Of a stretch of 64,000 nucleotides of DNA, positions 19,704-29,190 are shown in pieces (within the stretch, counting starts at the first letter, position 1; each line of letters starts with the position of its first letter). Origin of the DNA: Pseudolysobacter antarcticus (GTDB taxonomy: Bacteria > Pseudomonadota > Gammaproteobacteria > Xanthomonadales > Rhodanobacteraceae); NCBI RefSeq assembly GCF_004168365.1, contig NZ_CP035704.1, positions 2,418,001 to 2,482,000 on the forward strand, written 5' to 3'. Under the pieces are notes generated by a model, which saw only the letters and a program-made list of their open reading frames with translations, was not told where the DNA came from and made no database searches. Both the position numbers and the translations under genes were made by a program.

Positions 19704-20342
19704 TCACGCTCTTGAGCGCGCTTGTCTGAAATAGAAGTACACGATCACGCTCAGGATCGCCGCGAAAAAGCACCATACGGACACCAAGGTGGCGACGTGG
19801 ATGGCGTAGGCGGCGAGAAATGCGATCAACGACAGTGCGCCAAACAATCGAATGGTTTTACTGCTTGAAACCAAGCTGCTCGCGCAGGTCGCAATCAGAT
19901 ACAGAACCATGACGGGGATGCGATGGAAATGCGGTGATTCGTAAACGATATGCGTGTCGAGCACTTGCGACGTCACAGGGAATTGAATCAGAAAGTACAG
20001 CAGGTATACGCCGACGATCAGGCCCACGATCTGACAAAATGCTAGAACCTTCCTTCGCCAGGCAACAGTTTCCAGTAAGCCAATCGCGAACGGTATGAAG
20101 ACCGGCCAAAGCACGTGCGAGAACAGCGAGAAAATCATAGTGAGTGCGGCATTGCTCAAGAACAGCGTATCGCTCTGGAACGACATCCATATCATGCCTT
20201 CGCTGATTTGCTGGATGCCGAATAAGAGCGGGATCATGGCAAAGGGAACTTCCGCTCGGCGTGTCGCCATTCTCAGCGTCGCAATGCCGGCAACGGACAA
20301 TGCTGCTCCGGAAATAAAGCTGGCGGATGCAGAAAAGCACAT
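19704..20342 (-). CDS. Multi-pass membrane protein (DUF6629-like, starts MCFSA)
   Basis: A 212-residue integral membrane protein with about seven hydrophobic helices. The N-terminus M-C-F-S-A-S-A-S-F and the segment P-L-L-F-G-I-Q-Q-I-S-E-G are characteristic of a widespread uncharacterised family (DUF6629). No catalytic motif is visible. It is divergent from the CopL-like gene and monocistronic as far as can be seen. Function unknown. Confidence 0.78.
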   Translation of the reverse strand: MCFSASASFISGAALSVAGIATLRMATRRAEVPFAMIPLLFGIQQISEGMIWMSFQSDTLFLSNAALTMIFSLFSHVLWPVFIPFAIGLLETVAWRRKVLAFCQIVGLIVGVYLLYFLIQFPVTSQVLDTHIVYESPHFHRIPVMVLYLIATCASSLVSSSKTIRLFGALSLIAFLAAYAIHVATLVSVWCFFAAILSVIVYFYFRQARSRA

Positions 20343-20431
20343 GTCTTAACTCCGTTCATGACCACTGATTTTGCACATCCGACCGAACAGCAATTTGCAA
20401 CTTGGTCGGCAAGCGTGCAGTCTACTCGCCT

Positions 20432-20815
20432 ATGGTTTTTCCCTTCGCCCGCACGAAATCCGTTCGCATCCTGCTGTGCTGTTTGCTGGCGTTTGTGCTC
20501 GTTCTGAACGGCGCACTTGCACCGATCATGGCCCAAACCATGCTTGATAGCGGTGCTGACGTATCGCAGCCGACGTCGCACACGCACTGTCACGAAAAAA
20601 ATGCCTCGGCTGCAAGCAAGTCGGTCGACGCAGATTCCGAGTGCCCCTGCTGCGACGGCTCAAGCTGTGATTGTAGTTGCATCTCGGTTGCCTCAATCCC
20701 GGTCCTGTTCCTCAACTTGCCTCCGCTCCCACCTGTCGCCTTTGCGACGCAATGGACGGTTCCACCCGCGCCGGTATCTCCGGCAGGTCGCTTGCTCCGA
20801 CCTCCGATTGCCTGA
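20432..20815 (+). CDS. copL: CopL-family metal-binding regulatory protein
   Basis: A 127-residue protein with a signal-like N-terminus, a His/Cys segment T-H-C-H-E-K, and a dense cysteine cluster E-C-P-C-C-D-G-S-S-C-D-C-S-C near residue 75, then a Pro-rich tail. This is the pattern of CopL proteins, which in xanthomonads precede copAB and are needed for copper-inducible expression. Here it precedes a TolC-like protein and a multicopper oxidase, so a similar leader or regulatory role is likely. The ATG at 20432 is preferred over an in-frame TTG at 20402. Confidence 0.82.
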   Translation: MVFPFARTKSVRILLCCLLAFVLVLNGALAPIMAQTMLDSGADVSQPTSHTHCHEKNASAASKSVDADSECPCCDGSSCDCSCISVASIPVLFLNLPPLPPVAFATQWTVPPAPVSPAGRLLRPPIA

Positions 20816-20959
20816 TCTCCGCACGGCCGCCCTCAACGGCGGTTGACGCTGGCTCGCGTGCCGTTTCTGGTCGCCGAGTCCATGGTGATTGTCCATTTCC
20901 GAACTTCGGCACCGTGCTAAGCACAGCCGCGTCGCAAATGGTTCACGGAGGTTTTTCAA

Positions 20960-22621
20960 ATGAATGTTATTCCCTTGCGGCCCGCATTGATGCTTGCCCT
21001 CGCGGGCGTGCTCGCAGGTTGCGCCACGTATCCCGCCCAACGTGGCCTGGATGAAACCCACAAGCTGATTGCCGATCGCGGCGGTGCGATTCCCCCATCT
21101 GTGGGTCCGCGCGATTGCGCCGACCAGGCAACCGAACTGGCACCGCTCGTATCGGATCCGCTCACACCCGACAGTGCCGTGCGGATCGCTCTGATGTGCA
21201 ATGCGGAACTGGCGGCAGAATATGCGCGTCTGGGCATCGCGCGAGCGGATACGTTTCAGGCGGCACGCTTGGCCAATCCCACTCTGACCGCCGCCGCACT
21301 AGATTCGAGTGCGCGTGGCGGCGCGCCGCAACTCGAACTCGGCTTGGTGCAAAATTTCACCAACCTGCTACTGCGTGGCCCACGCACTCGCCAAGCCGAG
21401 GGCGAGTTTCTACGTACGCAACAACAACTCGCCAACAGCGTACTGGGCTTGGCTGCCAACACAAAAGCGGATTACTACGCGCTAGTCGGCGCCCAGCAAA
21501 TCGCGACGGTGCGTCACGCTATTGCCGATGCCCTGCAAACCTCCGCGGACGTCGCGCAACGGTTCCACGACGCCGGCAATCTGTCGGCACGCGGACTGGC
21601 AGAGTACCAGGCAGCCGCAGGTCAGGGATTGGTTGATGCTCGCATCGCGGATAGAGACGTTGCGGCCGCGCGCGTGGCGTTGATGTTGCAACTGGGACTA
21701 CCAGCGAAGACCGCTTGGTCGGTGCCGGATCGTCTGTCGCTCCCGGTGACCGAGGAGGACGGTGCCGAGGCACTACAAACCCGCGCTGATCAAAATCGAC
21801 TGGACCTTGCCGCCGCACGTCAGCTCGTGGTGTTGCTGACGGATAGTGAAAAGGTCACGCGCGAGTTTCGCTGGCTTGGCGATTTCTCAGTGGGCGTTTC
21901 CTATGAGCGCGACCCGGATCGCTCACGACTGCTGGGTCCGTCGCTATCCATCCAACTGCCGATTTTCGACCAGGGCCAAGGACCGGCGGCGCGCGCCTCC
22001 GCGCTCAAGGACTGGGGCGCCACGGAGCAACGCCGGTTGACGCAAGCGGTATCCGGCGGCGTCGAGTTGGCCGGTCGACGCGTTGACAATGCCCGGCAAC
22101 GAGCCGAGGACTACCGAACGAAGATCATCCCGCAGCGGCAAACGGTCGTGGCGCGCACACAGGAGGAGCAGAACTTCATGCTCGTGGGCGTGTTCGAGTT
22201 GTTCGCCGCCAAACGCGCCGAGTTCGACGCCTATCAGGGCTATCTCGAAGCACTGCGAGATTACTGGGTCGCACGCGCCGACCTTGAGCATGCTGTCGGC
22301 GCGAGCCTTCCCAGCGAGGCGCATCCCGCCTCCGCAACCATCACGCCGCAACAACTGCTGACACCGGCGCCAGCGATGGGCGGCATGAATCACATGCACC
22401 ACGCAGGAGCAGCGATGCCCGGCATGGATATGAGCGCCGATCCGCACGCCGGACATGATGCGTCGGCGCCGCCGGCCAAGAATGCTCCGACCGATCACAG
22501 CATGCATGACATGCCGGGAATGGACATGCATATGCCCTCTGGCGATACACCTCCCCAATCACCACCAAAGTCCCCAAACACCAGCACAGCGGACCACGAC
22601 CATCACGGAGCTACGCCATGA
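20960..22621 (+). CDS. TolC-family outer-membrane lipoprotein with Met/His-rich tail
   Basis: A 553-residue outer-membrane efflux protein. The signal ends in the lipobox L-A-G-C (C21), followed by the two TolC-type coiled-coil repeats. The last 90 residues form a metal-binding-like tail rich in Met and His (M-G-G-M-N-H-M-H-H, P-G-M-D-M, H-S-M-H-D-M), resembling the Met-rich region of CopB. So this protein may combine an efflux channel with a CopB-like copper-sequestering segment. A GGAGG ribosome binding site precedes the ATG. Its stop overlaps the multicopper oxidase start (ATGA), implying coupled synthesis. Confidence 0.88.
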   Translation: MNVIPLRPALMLALAGVLAGCATYPAQRGLDETHKLIADRGGAIPPSVGPRDCADQATELAPLVSDPLTPDSAVRIALMCNAELAAEYARLGIARADTFQAARLANPTLTAAALDSSARGGAPQLELGLVQNFTNLLLRGPRTRQAEGEFLRTQQQLANSVLGLAANTKADYYALVGAQQIATVRHAIADALQTSADVAQRFHDAGNLSARGLAEYQAAAGQGLVDARIADRDVAAARVALMLQLGLPAKTAWSVPDRLSLPVTEEDGAEALQTRADQNRLDLAAARQLVVLLTDSEKVTREFRWLGDFSVGVSYERDPDRSRLLGPSLSIQLPIFDQGQGPAARASALKDWGATEQRRLTQAVSGGVELAGRRVDNARQRAEDYRTKIIPQRQTVVARTQEEQNFMLVGVFELFAAKRAEFDAYQGYLEALRDYWVARADLEHAVGASLPSEAHPASATITPQQLLTPAPAMGGMNHMHHAGAAMPGMDMSADPHAGHDASAPPAKNAPTDHSMHDMPGMDMHMPSGDTPPQSPPKSPNTSTADHDHHGATP

Positions 22622-23949
22622 GTATTTCCCGACGCAACGTAATTTTCAGTGCCGGCATTGCCGCGTTGGCGAAAGTCTTCATGCGTCCTGCCAGTGCCGA
22701 AACCGCGCCGCCGTCCACGGCTGTCGCAGGTAATCACCCATTTGTCGCCGTGACAACGCTCAATGGTCGATCTCTGCCCTACGTGATGAAAGATGGCGTC
22801 AAGGAGTTTCATTTGACTGCCGAAGAAGTCGAGCACGAATTCGCGCCTGGCTGCAAAGCCAAGTGTTGGGGCTACAACGGTTCGACGCCGGGACCAACGA
22901 TTGAAGCGGTCGAGGGTGATCGCATTCGAATTCTCGTCACCAACAAACTGCCCGAACACACCAGCGTGCACTGGCACGGCATTCTGCTGCCGAGTGGTAT
23001 GGATGGCGTTGGCGGATTGTCGCAGCCCGATATTCTTCCCGGCGAAACCTACGCCTACGAGTTCACCCTGCGCCAGCACGGCACGCACATGTACCACCCG
23101 CACGCCGATGAGATGACGCAAATGGCGGTGGGCATGATGGGCATGTTCATCATCCATCCGAAAGACGGCGAACCGGAACCCATCGACCGGGATTTCGTGA
23201 TCCTTTTGCACAACTGGGCGTTGCACCCGGGCACCTATCGTCCGGATCCCTCGATCATGACCGAGTTCGATCTGTGGACGTTCAACAGCAAGGTGTTTCC
23301 GGCGATCGATCCGATGGTGGTGAAGACCGGCCAGCGTGTGCGCATACGCCTGGGCAACCTGTCTATGTGGAACCACCCGATCCATCTGCACGGTCACCAA
23401 TTCCAGGTCACCGGCTCGGATGGCGGACGCTGGCCGAAATCGTTATGGCGGCCCGAAGTCACCGAGATCGTCGGCGTCGGTCAGACACGCGACATTGAGT
23501 TCATCGCAACCCCGGGCGACTGGGCGTTTCATTGCCACATGTCCCACCACACCATGAACGCGATGGGCCACGGCATTCCCAACACGCTGGGCGTGGATCA
23601 GTCCAAGGTTGAGGAACGCATTCAATCGGTGTTGCCGGGATACATGGCGATGGGTCAAGACGGCATGGCCATTCACCAGGTACATACCGATTCGGGCCAC
23701 ATGAAAGGCCCGGAAAATACGCTTGCCATGATGGCCGGCAAAGGACCGTTCGGAAAGCTCGAAATGGGCGGCATGTTTACCGTGCTCAAGGTTCGCGATC
23801 AGGTGAGCGCCGACTATCGGGACACCGGTTGGTATGCCAATCCCCAAGGCACGGTAGCGCGGCGAATCGGTGCTGCCGGGAAACGCGAGCCCGAAATGAA
23901 AATGGATATGAAGATGGATCCATCCATGCCCATGAACCACGGAGGTTAG
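22618..23949 (+). CDS. Multicopper oxidase (CopA/CueO-like)
   Basis: Periplasmic copper oxidase of 443 residues. An S-R-R-N-V-I-F N-terminus suggests Tat export. Copper ligands are complete: H-W-H-G near residue 119, H-M-Y-H-P-H near residue 159, H-P-I-H-L-H-G-H near residue 254 and H-C-H-x3-H-x4-M near residue 305 (type 1 site with axial Met). The tail is Met-rich (M-K-M-D-M-K-M-D). It would oxidise Cu(I) to less toxic Cu(II). It is shorter than plasmid-type PcoA/CopA (about 600 residues) and closer to compact copper oxidases. Coupled to the TolC-like gene upstream. Confidence 0.94.
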   Translation: MSISRRNVIFSAGIAALAKVFMRPASAETAPPSTAVAGNHPFVAVTTLNGRSLPYVMKDGVKEFHLTAEEVEHEFAPGCKAKCWGYNGSTPGPTIEAVEGDRIRILVTNKLPEHTSVHWHGILLPSGMDGVGGLSQPDILPGETYAYEFTLRQHGTHMYHPHADEMTQMAVGMMGMFIIHPKDGEPEPIDRDFVILLHNWALHPGTYRPDPSIMTEFDLWTFNSKVFPAIDPMVVKTGQRVRIRLGNLSMWNHPIHLHGHQFQVTGSDGGRWPKSLWRPEVTEIVGVGQTRDIEFIATPGDWAFHCHMSHHTMNAMGHGIPNTLGVDQSKVEERIQSVLPGYMAMGQDGMAIHQVHTDSGHMKGPENTLAMMAGKGPFGKLEMGGMFTVLKVRDQVSADYRDTGWYANPQGTVARRIGAAGKREPEMKMDMKMDPSMPMNHGG

Positions 23950-23952
23950 ACC

Positions 23953-24537
23953 ATGACATTTCTCAAAGCGTTGCTATTGGTTCTTCTTCTCGGCGTGCTC
24001 GGTGCCACAGCCTTTGTCTATTTTGGATTGTTCGATATCGCCGCCGATCACCCCCACTCGGCACTCGTCTTCGACCTGATGGAAACCACGCGGGTGCGCG
24101 CGATCGCAGCACACGCGACGGCGGTCACTGTGCCACCTCTGGATGATCCAAGCTTGCTGCCGATGGGAGCGGAACATTACGCAGCGATGTGCACGGAATG
24201 TCATCTGGCCCCGGGCATGGAGGACTCGGAAATCCGCGCCGGTCTGTATCCGCAGCCGCCGAAACTCAGTGACTACCCGCACCCCGATGCGGCCCAGTTA
24301 TTCTGGGTGATCAAGCACGGACTCAAGATGTCGGGCATGCCGGCATGGGGGCCGACGCACGACGACACGATGATTTGGGCCATGGTCGTTTTTGTGCAGA
24401 AGCTGCCGACCCTGACACCCTCGCAATATCAAGCGCTCGTTGGGCCATCGAACGTGGGCGCGCCAGCGCATCATGGCAGTGAGAATCACGCTGACACGGA
24501 AACAACACCCACGGCCACGCACACAGATCACCCCTGA
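23953..24537 (+). CDS. Membrane-anchored c-type cytochrome
   Basis: A 194-residue protein with an N-terminal transmembrane anchor (about residues 5-27) and one haem c site C80-T-E-C-H84. A distal methionine is probably in the K-M-S-G-M-P-A-W-G segment near residue 130, and the C-terminus is His/Thr-rich. It starts three bases after the oxidase stop and is surely cotranscribed. It could accept electrons from the multicopper oxidase reaction or deliver them to the respiratory chain; this is inferred from position only. Confidence 0.9.
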   Translation: MTFLKALLLVLLLGVLGATAFVYFGLFDIAADHPHSALVFDLMETTRVRAIAAHATAVTVPPLDDPSLLPMGAEHYAAMCTECHLAPGMEDSEIRAGLYPQPPKLSDYPHPDAAQLFWVIKHGLKMSGMPAWGPTHDDTMIWAMVVFVQKLPTLTPSQYQALVGPSNVGAPAHHGSENHADTETTPTATHTDHP

Positions 24538-24552
24538 TCGGTCTCAGCGAGT

Positions 24553-24595
24553 ATCGACTGCGCGTCGCCATGGCTTTGGGCAACGTGCAGTCGAT
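24553..24595. terminator. Inverted repeat between convergent genes
   Basis: Nine-base exact arms (24553-24561 and 24587-24595) with a 25-base loop, followed by an AT-rich stretch. It lies between the convergent cytochrome and CusF-like genes and may terminate transcription, although the loop is long. Confidence 0.3.
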
Positions 24596-24606
24596 CAGCT
24601 TATTTA

Positions 24607-24879
24607 TTATGGTGTTTTCGTGAAGCCGAGATGGAGCGTGATTTTGTCGCCCTCTTTGACTTCCGCCAAGCTGGTCGGTGGGAAGTGAACGGTGAGTTTC
24701 ATGTCGCCCGCGCTGACATTGACGATACCGGTCTTGTGGTCAATCGCCGTAACTGTCACCGCCATCTCGTGCATGCCGGGCATCGTCCCGTGATCATGAC
24801 CTTGGTGGGCGAAGGCGGCATCAGAAGCCATCGCAGACAGTCCAAGCAAACCGGATAAGAGAATTGAACGAAATTTCAT
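24607..24879 (-). CDS. CusF-like periplasmic protein
   Basis: A 90-residue protein with a signal peptide (about residues 1-24, ending F-A), a short His/Met stretch (H-Q-G-H-D-H-G-T-M-P-G-M-H-E-M), and an OB-fold-like domain of CusF type (about residues 38-85). The Trp and paired Met ligands of classical CusF are not evident where expected; the region reads D-M-K-L-T-V-H-F, so copper may be bound mainly by the N-terminal His/Met stretch. The start at 24879 has an AGGA ribosome binding site; an ATG five codons upstream is an alternative. Confidence 0.75.
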   Translation of the reverse strand: MKFRSILLSGLLGLSAMASDAAFAHQGHDHGTMPGMHEMAVTVTAIDHKTGIVNVSAGDMKLTVHFPPTSLAEVKEGDKITLHLGFTKTP

Positions 24880-25017
24880 GATGGTGATCCTCAAGCAATG
24901 ACCAACCGCAGCGATTGGCCGATAAACCCATACAACGCATGGGCACTAAAGCGCCCTGATAGCATACCTGCCAACATGTAAACCCCATGTATGCCCAGCA
25001 GCTCCTCTGCGTCGCGC

Positions 25018-25039
25018 TTGATTCTGGACTGGAGTCCAG
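25018..25039 (+). promoter_or_regulatory. MerR-type operator/promoter of the merR-copA operon
   Basis: A TTGATT -35 element (25018-25023) is followed directly by a perfect dyad, CTGGACT-GG-AGTCCAG (25024-25039), within the long spacer typical of MerR-family promoters. The arrangement matches CadR/PbrR/ZntR-class sites. The -10 region after it is GC-rich and poorly matched, as expected for an activator-dependent promoter. Confidence 0.75.
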
Positions 25040-25076
25040 GGTGTGCGGTGCGTCAATCCGAATTCAGGAATCTCTC

Positions 25077-25487
25077 ATGCAGACCTACACCATTGGCCAT
25101 GTCGCAGCGCGTACGGGTGTGTGCGTCGATGCAGTGCGTTATTACGAGCGAGTCGGATTGTTGCCATCGCCAACTCGTCGTGCATCCGGATGTCGGGAAT
25201 ACACCGACCCCGCCGTAAGCCGATTGCGGTTTATCCGAAAATCGAAGGACTTGGGATTTTCGCTCGACGACATTGCCACTTTGCTTTCGTTGCGCGCCGA
25301 TGCCAGTGCCGATAAAAACGTGGTCGGTACGCTGGCGAACAGCAACCTCGACAGGGTGACGCGCAAACTCGCCGAGCTCGAACGTCTCCGAGATGCGCTG
25401 TCCGATCTGATGTCGGCCTGTCCGGGCCACGGTCGGCGCGATGCGTACCAGATCCTGCAATCCAGTGAGCATGTGGAGAGAACATGA
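25077..25487 (+). CDS. MerR-family heavy-metal regulator
   Basis: A 136-residue MerR regulator. The N-terminal winged helix-turn-helix ([12 protein letters not shown], then R-Y-Y-E-R-V-G-L-L) is standard, followed by a dimerisation helix and a short metal loop. Only three cysteines are present (C16, C39, C115); the usual effector pair in the C-terminal loop is reduced to C115 in S-A-C-P-G-H-G, and the Cys near position 79 of divalent-metal sensors is absent. The start at 25077 is set by the operator, which overlaps the upstream extension. Its stop overlaps the ATPase start (ATGA), so it probably controls that gene and itself. Confidence 0.9.
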   Translation: MQTYTIGHVAARTGVCVDAVRYYERVGLLPSPTRRASGCREYTDPAVSRLRFIRKSKDLGFSLDDIATLLSLRADASADKNVVGTLANSNLDRVTRKLAELERLRDALSDLMSACPGHGRRDAYQILQSSEHVERT

Positions 25488-27856
25488 ATATGCCATCTAC
25501 TGCGCCAGCGAATGGCACGAATCACTGTTGCAACCCATCATCCACGTCGAAGTCTGTCGACGGCGCCGGCGTACACGATGCGGTATGCGGCATGAGCGTC
25601 GATCCTGCGACCGCCAAGTATCATGCCGATCATGAAGGCGTGCCCTATTATTTTTGCTCTAGCGGCTGTCGCGAGAAGTTCACCGCTGATCCCGAACGGT
25701 ATCTGCATCCGCTGCAAGCGTCAGCAGCCGGAACGCTTGCCTCGGGGGCGATTTACACGTGTCCGATGCATCCTGAAATTCAGCAGGTCGGGCCGGGCAA
25801 TTGTCCCAAGTGCGGCATGACCCTGGAGCCAATGATGCCAACCGGCGAGCACGACGATAGCGAGCTCGATGCCGTGCGGCGCAAATTCTTCGTCTCGGCG
25901 GCACTTGCCATTCCGTTGCTGCTGATCGCGATGGGTCCGCATCTATTTGGTGTGCATTTCGGCGAGACCACGGCACACGTGCTGCGTTGGATTGAACTCG
26001 CGCTCTCAGCTCCCCTTGTGCTGTGGGCTGGAGCAAATTATTACCGGCGTGGCTGGAACGGTCTTCTCATCGGCTCGCCCAACATGTACACGCTGATCGG
26101 CCTGGGGGTACTGGTCGCCTTCGGTTTCAGTTTGGTGGCAACGTTCCTGCCAGCAGCGTTTCCGCCCGCCATGCGGGATATGCACGGCATGGTCGGCGTC
26201 TACTTTGAATCAGCCGGCGTCATCGTCGCGCTGGTGCTGTTGGGTGAGTGGTTGGAGCTGCGCGCGCGTGGAAAGACCTCCGAGGCGATACGCCGGTTGC
26301 TCGATCTCGCGCCGAAGACCGCGCGTCGCATTGCCGCCGATGGCAGCGAAGAAGACATCGCGCTCGATCAAGTCCGGGTGGGCGATATTTTGCGCGTACG
26401 TCCCGGAGAAAAAGTGCCGGTTGATGGCGTAGTGATCGATGGCACCAGCAGCATCGACGAATCGCTTCTGACCGGCGAACCCATCCCTGTAGAAAAACGC
26501 ATCGATGACCGCACTACGGGTGGCACGCTGAACGGTACGGGCAGCCTGAAAATTCGGGCGGATCGTATCGGCAGCGATTCCGTGTTGTCGCAAATTGTCG
26601 AGTTGGTCAGCAAAGCGCAACGCTCAAAAGCGCCCCTGCAAAAGTTGGCTGATCGCGTTTCGGTATTTTTCGTGCCGGCTGTGGTGGCGGTTGCGTTGTT
26701 GACCTTTGCCGCGTGGCTGATCTGGGGTCCCGAGCCGCGTCTGGCATACGCCATCGTGAACGCCGTCGCGGTGCTGATCATTGCGTGTCCGTGCGCACTG
26801 GGTCTGGCCACGCCGATCTCCATCACCGTTGCCAGTGGGCGCGGTGCCGAGGTGGGCGTTTTGTTTCGTGACGCGGCAGCCATCGAAGGACTGGCACATG
26901 TGGATGTGCTGGTGCTCGATAAAACCGGCACGCTGACCGAAGGCAAACCGGTGTTGACCGATGTCTTAACAGTAACGGACGTTGCCGAATCCGAACTCTT
27001 GACCATCGCCGTGGCGCTGGAGGCGGCGAGCGAACATCCTTTGGCGCGCGCCATTATCGACGGTGCGAAAAGCCGCGGGATAGCGGCTCCCGAGGTCAGC
27101 AATTTTGCCGCGGTCACTGGGCAAGGTGTTCGTGGCACGATCGGCACTGCGCTCGTCGCCTTGGGCAATGCCGCACTGATGGAATCGATCGGCGCCGATC
27201 CGGCACCGATGGCAAGCCGTGCGGACGCGCTGCGCAGCCAAGCTAAAACGGTCATGTTCCTGGCGCGGGACGGCCATCTTGTCGGCTGCGTCGCAGTGCA
27301 GGATCCGATCAAACAGGACACACGCCAGACCCTGGCCGCGTTGCAGGCCGAAAAACTTCGACTGGTCATGCTCACCGGTGACAGCGAGGTGACGGCGCAC
27401 GCGGTGGCTACACAACTGGGGATCGACGAATACCACGCGAGTCAGACACCCGCGAATAAAGCGGACTGGATAGCGGCAGCCAAAGCAGCGGGCGCACACG
27501 TGGCGATGGCCGGCGATGGGGTCAACGACGCACCCGCACTCGCTGCCGCCGATGTCGGCATCGCCATGGGCAACGGTTCGGATATCGCCAAGGAAAGCGC
27601 GCAGATCACGCTGGTCAAAGGCGAGCTTGCGGGCATCCTGCGCGCTCGTCGCTTAGCATTGGCCGCGGTGCGCAACATTCACCAGAATCTGACCTTCGCC
27701 TTCGCCTACAACGTCTTGGGTATTCCGCTGGCAGCCGGGGTGCTTTACCCGTTTTTCGGCTGGCTGCTCAGCCCGATGATTGCGGCCCTGGCGATGAGCT
27801 TTTCATCCGTCTCGGTCATCACTAATGCGCTGCGGCTGAAGCGCGCGAAAATTTGA
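25484..27856 (+). CDS. copA: Copper P1B-ATPase with N-terminal YHS and heavy-metal-binding domains
   Basis: A 790-residue inner-membrane Cu(I) exporter. Domain order: YHS domain (about residues 25-75, V-C-G-M and F-C-S-S-G-C), heavy-metal-binding segment (about residues 87-117, Y-T-C-P-M-H-P and C-P-K-C-G-M), eight-helix ATPase core with T-G-E-P near residue 330, C435-P-C437, phosphorylation site D479 in DKTGTLT, and G-D-G-V-N-D-A-P near residue 680. No HMA domain is present, so the YHS/HMBD pair replaces it. Translationally coupled to merR. The nearby HMA chaperones and YHS protein are likely partners. Confidence 0.96.
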   Translation: MNMPSTAPANGTNHCCNPSSTSKSVDGAGVHDAVCGMSVDPATAKYHADHEGVPYYFCSSGCREKFTADPERYLHPLQASAAGTLASGAIYTCPMHPEIQQVGPGNCPKCGMTLEPMMPTGEHDDSELDAVRRKFFVSAALAIPLLLIAMGPHLFGVHFGETTAHVLRWIELALSAPLVLWAGANYYRRGWNGLLIGSPNMYTLIGLGVLVAFGFSLVATFLPAAFPPAMRDMHGMVGVYFESAGVIVALVLLGEWLELRARGKTSEAIRRLLDLAPKTARRIAADGSEEDIALDQVRVGDILRVRPGEKVPVDGVVIDGTSSIDESLLTGEPIPVEKRIDDRTTGGTLNGTGSLKIRADRIGSDSVLSQIVELVSKAQRSKAPLQKLADRVSVFFVPAVVAVALLTFAAWLIWGPEPRLAYAIVNAVAVLIIACPCALGLATPISITVASGRGAEVGVLFRDAAAIEGLAHVDVLVLDKTGTLTEGKPVLTDVLTVTDVAESELLTIAVALEAASEHPLARAIIDGAKSRGIAAPEVSNFAAVTGQGVRGTIGTALVALGNAALMESIGADPAPMASRADALRSQAKTVMFLARDGHLVGCVAVQDPIKQDTRQTLAALQAEKLRLVMLTGDSEVTAHAVATQLGIDEYHASQTPANKADWIAAAKAAGAHVAMAGDGVNDAPALAAADVGIAMGNGSDIAKESAQITLVKGELAGILRARRLALAAVRNIHQNLTFAFAYNVLGIPLAAGVLYPFFGWLLSPMIAALAMSFSSVSVITNALRLKRAKI

Positions 27857-27882
27857 TTTGTTCTCTACCGCCCCTTACGCAT

Positions 27883-27903
27883 ATAGCTAGGGGGGCTATG
27901 CTA
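27883..27903 (+). promoter_or_regulatory. RcnR/DmeR-type operator with G6 tract
   Basis: A six-G run (27890-27895) is flanked by TA-rich inverted arms (ATAGCTA and TATGCTA). RcnR-family operators consist of such G-tracts flanked by inverted TA-containing repeats. A TATGCT -10-like element overlaps the right arm, ten bases before the start codon of the repressor gene. Confidence 0.7.
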
Positions 27904-27912
27904 AAATAGACT

Positions 27913-28191
27913 ATGACCCATACCATCCGCGAAAAGAAAAAACTCCTCGCACGTGTCCGTCGCATTCGCGGCCAGGTCGAGGCGATCGAACGTGCACTTG
28001 ACAGTGAAGCGGGCTGCGATCAGGTGATGCATCTGATTGCCGGCGCACGCGGGGCGATGGCCGGTCTTATGGCCGAAGTGGTTGAGGAACACGTGCGCAC
28101 GCACTTGGTCGATGCGAAAAAGCATCCCGACGCGCTGGATACCGATGCCACCGAGCAGCTCCTCGAAGTAGTCAGGACATACCTGAAATGA
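27913..28191 (+). CDS. CsoR/RcnR-family nickel/cobalt-type repressor (DmeR-like)
   Basis: A 92-residue all-helical DNA-binding repressor of the CsoR/RcnR/FrmR family. The ligand set His3, Cys35, His60 and His64 matches the Ni(II)/Co(II) site of RcnR. CsoR copper ligands and the FrmR pattern fit less well. No Shine-Dalgarno sequence is visible and the -10-like element is only ten bases upstream, so the message may be nearly leaderless. Its stop overlaps the start of the dmeF-like gene (ATGA), matching known dmeRF operons. Confidence 0.9.
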   Translation: MTHTIREKKKLLARVRRIRGQVEAIERALDSEAGCDQVMHLIAGARGAMAGLMAEVVEEHVRTHLVDAKKHPDALDTDATEQLLEVVRTYLK

Positions 28192-29190
28192 GCCTTCCAA
28201 TGAACGAGACAAATAACGTCGCGGCATCGCTCCAGCACGCTCATGTTTTCCTCGGTGTGGGGCACGAGAAGAGTGAGCGCAAGACCTGGATCGTGATTTG
28301 GCTGTGTGGCGCGATGATGATTGCAGAAATCGCCGGCGGCTTGCTGTTCGGCTCGATTGCCCTTGTGGCAGATGGGCTGCACATGAGTACGCATGCCGGC
28401 GCTTTGCTGCTTGCCGCGCTCGCCTACACCTATGCGCGCAAACACGCGAACGATCTTCGGTTTACGTTTGGCACCGGCAAGCTCGGCGCGGGTCGGAACG
28501 ATCGTTGTGGAGGTCTTCGAGGAAGGCGTGCCACCGCGCTTTCGGGTGCGCTCCGAGGGCAACGTCCGACTCGCCGCAGAGTCGATCATGATCGAAACGG
28601 TAAGGCCCGACGGCGCATGCCAGCGATTCACCCTGATCGACAAAGTCGGCTATCTGGAATCGCTCGAGGAAATTCCGGAGCCGCATGAATTCACGGCGGA
28701 CGTTCGCCTCGGCGACGACGACGCGTATCCAGTCCGATTCGAAGAGCATGCACATTCGCACGGCGCAGCACACCGCGACAACAACATGCGCGCCGCGGTG
28801 GTTCACGTGATCGCAGATGCGGCCGTCTCGGTGCTCGTGATCGTTGGGCTGTTGCTGGCGCGCACGTTCGGATGGCTATGGATGGATGCGCTCGCAGGTA
28901 TCGTGGGCGCCTGCGTGATTGCCAGCTGGTCGTATGGGCTTATCCGCGACACCGGGGCTATCCTGCTGGATATGACGCCCGATGTCGGCATGGCGGACAA
29001 GCTCCGACAAACCATCGAAAGCGACGGCGATACGCTGACAGATCTCCATCTATGGCGCTTGGGTCCCGGCCATTTGGGCGCAATTGTCGCGGTGAAAACA
29101 ACACAGGGACATCACCCAGATTATTTCCGTACGAAGCTTGCTGCGTACCCGTCGCTTTCACACGTCACCATCGAAGTGCAGAGTGCCTAA
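28188..29190 (+). pseudogene. dmeF: CDF cobalt/nickel exporter (DmeF-like) with internal deletion
   Basis: The N-terminal part (28188 to about 28488) encodes the H-V-F-L-G-x-G-H start, the first transmembrane helices, the metal-site motif A-D-G-L-H-M-S-T-H and the F-G-T-G-K-L-G motif. The downstream part, in another frame (about 28486-29190), carries an E-V-F-E-E-G-V-P-P-R-F domain, a short His stretch and the last helices with H-V-I-A-D-A-A-V-S. The D-L-A-G-F helix region and most of the His-rich loop expected between them are missing, so an internal deletion has removed this part and shifted the frame at GGCGCG (28485-28490). The exporter is therefore probably dead although its repressor is intact. 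Confidence 0.85.
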
